A stretch of DNA of 64,000 nucleotides. It comes from Vibrio sp. 16. Lineage in GTDB: Bacteria > Pseudomonadota > Gammaproteobacteria > Enterobacterales > Vibrionaceae. Location: the NCBI RefSeq assembly GCF_963681195.1, contig NZ_OY808998.1:1178001-1242000 (forward strand). The letters run 5' to 3'. Each line of letters opens with the position of its first letter. The first letter of the stretch is position 1. This document shows, piece by piece, positions 61,193 through 64,000 of the stretch. A model generated the notes under the pieces. That model was not told where the DNA came from. It was given only the letters and a program-made list of their open reading frames with translations, and searched no databases. The position numbers were made by a program, and so were the translations under genes.

Positions 61193-61441
61193 TTAGTGAG
61201 ACTTTCGCGGCCCGTGGCGAACCATATCTTGGCCCGTTTTAAAAATCTCTTCTGTAACCCAATGACCTAACAGCAGTTGATGGTTGTCATCGAGGACGGC
61301 GACAAAGTGGCGACCTGTTGAATTTTGTGTTGCCAACGCCACACCCGCTACGTTTTGCAGTCCTAAAACGCCACTTTCAACGCTTAGCAAAAAGGTTTCT
61401 AGATCTTTAAGGTTATCAATTACTTTGTTGTCATCAATCAT
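61193..61441 (-). CDS. Hypothetical protein, 82 residues
   Basis: A small soluble protein opening MIDDNKVIDNLKDLETFLLSVESGVLGLQNVAGVALATQNSTG, ending in a His/Arg-rich tail (RHGPRKSH). No recognised domain. Its end is set against the bidirectional terminator, supporting a real gene. Confidence 0.65.
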   Translation of the reverse strand: MIDDNKVIDNLKDLETFLLSVESGVLGLQNVAGVALATQNSTGRHFVAVLDDNHQLLLGHWVTEEIFKTGQDMVRHGPRKSH

Positions 61442-61669
61442 GGTCTATGCTCTGAATCTGGCTTTGCGAAGCTTGTAATAATGGCCGCTACTTTAACGAC
61501 CCTTTGTGATTAATTCTACCTGTTTTCCGCTTATCCGCTCAGACAATAACCGTTCACGCCGCATTATTGCCATTCACGCCATCAATATACCGTTTGTCGC
61601 ATTGGCCAAAATTACACATCACTTGCCACTATTCTAAGATGGTCAAATCAAGGAATAGGGAATAACTCG

Positions 61670-62308
61670 ATGAAAAAATTCACAATGGCTTTGCTCGCAA
61701 CCGCTCTTATCAGTGTTAATGCTTTTGCAGCACCTAGCGAAGAGGTGATCGCGCAGTACAACCAAGCGGCAGACGGCGATGAAAATGCAGTCGAGGTCGT
61801 CTTCGAGACTTTGCAACGTGCGATTGAAAACCAAGGCGCGGATCCGTTGAGCTTAGTCTACCTAGGCAGTACCGAGACGCTAAAAGGAAGAGATGCGTTT
61901 ATGCCGTGGAATAAGATGAAGTACACCGAGCAAGGGTTAGCGACTATCTCAAAAGGGCTCGACTTACTGCAAAGCGAAACGGTTCCTCTTCATGAGCAAG
62001 CGATCCGTCAAGGGTTACCAGAATCTTTACTTGCCCAAGCTATTGCGGCAGCAACATTTACGTCTCTGCCAGATATGTTTAACCACTTTGAGCGTGGGTA
62101 CGACATTTACCTCGATTTGCTTGCTGATGAGCAGTTCCAACAACAGCATTACGATGCAACGTCTTGGATTTATTTGTACGCGATTCGTGCTGCACTTCGC
62201 GCCGAGCAGCCAGAGCAAGCGCAGCTGTGGCTAAAAGTGATGGAACAAAAAAACAGCCAACATCCTCTTACCCTACAAGCTCAAGCCATTATCGAAAAAG
62301 CGGCTTAA
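61670..62308 (+). CDS. Periplasmic helical-repeat protein of an ABC cluster
   Basis: 212 residues. Signal peptide MKKFTMALLATALISVNAFA, cleavage before APSEE. The mature protein is helical, Gln/Ala/Leu rich, TPR-like in appearance but not a clean match. It stops 9 bp before the ATP-binding gene and is likely co-transcribed, so it may be a periplasmic accessory of that exporter. Confidence 0.8.
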   Translation: MKKFTMALLATALISVNAFAAPSEEVIAQYNQAADGDENAVEVVFETLQRAIENQGADPLSLVYLGSTETLKGRDAFMPWNKMKYTEQGLATISKGLDLLQSETVPLHEQAIRQGLPESLLAQAIAAATFTSLPDMFNHFERGYDIYLDLLADEQFQQQHYDATSWIYLYAIRAALRAEQPEQAQLWLKVMEQKNSQHPLTLQAQAIIEKAA

Positions 62309-62317
62309 GGAGGCGTT

Positions 62318-63001
62318 ATGCTTGAATTTACGGACATTTTTAAGCAGTACCAACTGGGCCAACAGCGTGTTGACGCCCTAAAAGGGGTGAGCGGGCGCAT
62401 CAATCAAGGTGAAATGGTGGCTCTTTGTGGCCCGTCAGGGTCTGGGAAAAGTACCTTGCTCAATGTGCTCGGATTACTCGAAATGGATTATCAGGGCAAG
62501 ATTGAATTGGCGGGAAAAGCCTACCCAAGAGACCCAATGGCTGCCGCCCAATATCGGCGTACTCGCTTAGGGTTTGTGTTCCAGCGCTTCAATTTGATTC
62601 CTGTTATGTCGGCGTGGGAAAACGTCGCTTACCCACTGATGCTCAACGGCTTGTCTCTCGCGGAGCAGAAGCGAAAATCCCTCGATATTCTCGACAGAGT
62701 TGGGTTAGCGGAGTTTGTCGACCATAGGCCGGATAATTTATCTGGTGGCCAGCAGCAGCGTGTGGCTATTGCGAGAGCTCTCGTCCATCAACCAGAAATG
62801 GTGATTGCCGATGAGCCAACCGCGAGCTTAGATAGCCAAACCGCAGCGTTGGTGGTGGAAATGATGAAGTCACTCGGTCACGAAATGGGCACCACCTTTG
62901 TCGTCGCAACGCATGATGCGCGAATGGCGATGCACTGCGACCGAACCATTGACCTAGTGGATGGTGTAATCAGTTCGGAGGCAATGCAATGGGCAAGTTG
63001 A
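62318..63001 (+). CDS. ABC transporter ATP-binding protein (MacB/LolD type)
   Basis: 227 residues. Walker A GPSGSGKST, Q-loop VFQRFNLIPVMSAWENVAYP, signature LSGGQQQR, Walker B MVIADEPTASLD, H-loop ATHD. The length and IELAGKAYPRDPMAAAQYRRTRLGFVFQRFN stretch are typical of the LolD/MacB/FtsE branch, which drives mechanotransmission or lipoprotein release. Overlaps the permease gene by 13 bases. Confidence 0.95.
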   Translation: MLEFTDIFKQYQLGQQRVDALKGVSGRINQGEMVALCGPSGSGKSTLLNVLGLLEMDYQGKIELAGKAYPRDPMAAAQYRRTRLGFVFQRFNLIPVMSAWENVAYPLMLNGLSLAEQKRKSLDILDRVGLAEFVDHRPDNLSGGQQQRVAIARALVHQPEMVIADEPTASLDSQTAALVVEMMKSLGHEMGTTFVVATHDARMAMHCDRTIDLVDGVISSEAMQWAS

Positions 63002-64000
63002 TTCCTTTATCTATCCGTGTGGCGTTTTTGAATCTACAGCGCAATCGTCGCAGAAGTGTGCTTTCCATATTAATTATCGCCATCGCTGTCTTTGCCTTAA
63101 CCGCAGCGGGTGGCTTTGGCTTGTACACCTATGAGTCTTTGAAAGAATCGACCGCGAGAGAGACTGGTCACATCACCATCAGCCAGCCCAACTATTTTGA
63201 AATGGACGAGGAAATGCCGCTCGAAAATGGTTTGGCTGACAGCGCTACGATTTCAAAAGCGTTAATTGCCAATAAAGCGATTCGAGGGATTCAGCCACGA
63301 ATCGAGTTTAATGGTTTGATCTCCAATGGCAGTAAGTCGACCATTTTTGTTGGCTCAGGGGTGAATGACCGTGAATTTGATATGAAGGGACCATTTCTGG
63401 ATATTCGCCAAGGGAAGACATTATCTAATGTGAATTCGCCGCGCTACGATGAAAGCGAACCTGAAGTGATGCTTGGTGTGGATTTGGCTAAGAACCTGAA
63501 AGTGTCGGTTGGCGATTGGGTGACACTGCTGGCCACCACCAGTGACGGTGCGCTCAATGCGTTTGATTTTAAGGTTCGAGGTATTTTCTCAACAGGTGTT
63601 CCAGAGTTGGATAAGCGCCAGCTTTACTTACATATCCTCTCTGCACAAGATCTCTTGGCTTCAGACAGAGTGAGCACGCTATCGGTGTTTTTGTTTGATA
63701 CCCAGAAAACCCAAACCGTGCAGAACTGGGTCGATACCACGCTGAGTAACATCGATTTGGCGCAAGAAATTGAGCTGACCCCTTGGCAAGATAGAGCCTT
63801 TTTCTACAGCAAAGTAAAAGATTTGTACGATCGCATCTTTGGCATCATGGGCGCGGTTATGGCGCTGGTGGTTTTTGTTGCCTTGTTTAACACCATGACC
63901 ATGTCGGTCACGGAGCGTACTCGTGAAATCGGGACGCTGTCAGCGCTGGGCACTTACCCGAGTGAAATCGTCTCAGGTTTTGTGAAAGAAGCAGGTCTTT
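62989..64000 (+). CDS. ABC transporter permease (FtsX/MacB family), truncated at window end
   Basis: The first 337 residues are visible. The N-terminal membrane helix (LSILIIAIAVFALTAAGGFGLYTYESL) is followed by a periplasmic MacB-PCD-like domain ~50-270. The next helix is GIMGAVMALVVFVALFNTMTMSV, then TERTREIGTLSALGT. That last run is the coupling segment of FtsX/MacB/LolE permeases. The ATG at 62989 overlaps the ATPase gene. The third gene of a unit with the periplasmic protein and ATPase. Cut by the right edge. Confidence 0.92.
   Translation, partial: MGKLIPLSIRVAFLNLQRNRRRSVLSILIIAIAVFALTAAGGFGLYTYESLKESTARETGHITISQPNYFEMDEEMPLENGLADSATISKALIANKAIRGIQPRIEFNGLISNGSKSTIFVGSGVNDREFDMKGPFLDIRQGKTLSNVNSPRYDESEPEVMLGVDLAKNLKVSVGDWVTLLATTSDGALNAFDFKVRGIFSTGVPELDKRQLYLHILSAQDLLASDRVSTLSVFLFDTQKTQTVQNWVDTTLSNIDLAQEIELTPWQDRAFFYSKVKDLYDRIFGIMGAVMALVVFVALFNTMTMSVTERTREIGTLSALGTYPSEIVSGFVKEAGL

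Overview
The window reads as chromosomal DNA of a Vibrio, probably the smaller chromosome. Diagnostic genes are gbpA with a c-di-GMP-I riboswitch, the norR/hmp pair, a ToxR-type membrane regulator with a ToxS-like partner, a VF530-family protein, YaeQ, ArfA, and a six-gene Mrp antiporter operon in which subunits A and B are fused. The species and the chromosome II placement are inferences. I see no integrase, transposase, tRNA, rRNA, CRISPR array or phage gene. The region is ordinary accessory chromosome rather than an island.

Layout, 1-20 kb. A broken GGDEF/EAL gene runs off the left edge. A LysR/MFS divergent pair follows, then a glutaredoxin-like gene, two EamA exporters (the second behind a possible leader-peptide attenuator), a MATE pump, and a Kef-type K+/H+ antiporter with its NAD(P)H oxidoreductase subunit. 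Next come a glutaredoxin/HAD pair and the nitric-oxide module norR-hmp, with visible NorR sites and a sigma54 promoter. YaeQ, a cold-shock protein, arfA, an EAL-HDOD protein and a ThrE-type exporter complete this part.

Layout, 20-42 kb. A D,D-carboxypeptidase is followed by two tandem outer-membrane beta-barrel genes with matching upstream motifs. Beside them is a ToxR/VtrA-like regulator overlapping a ToxS/VtrC-like gene. Then come gbpA with its riboswitch, small regulators, a VIT/VWA protein with a GlyGly-CTERM-like tail, a tandem universal stress protein, the Mrp operon and a DEAD-box helicase.

Layout, 42-64 kb. A LacI regulator controls a likely catabolic cluster: an NTF2/SnoaL-fold protein and an MFS transporter on one strand, and a sodium:solute symporter and L-serine ammonia-lyase on the other. 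Two near-identical 18-bp operators and a CRP-like site support this. It is followed by the most interesting locus: a REC-EAL phosphodiesterase, a 1594-residue hybrid histidine kinase whose first PAS domain carries the blue-light LOV signature, and a VieB-like two-REC protein. The right end holds a single-chain triple RidA protein, a methyltransferase, a TPR-GGDEF cyclase, an LD-carboxypeptidase, and an ABC ATPase/permease pair cut by the right edge.

The recurring theme is cyclic-di-GMP. The window holds four making/breaking or degenerate proteins, one light-sensor candidate feeding a phosphodiesterase, and one c-di-GMP riboswitch controlling a chitin-binding adhesin.
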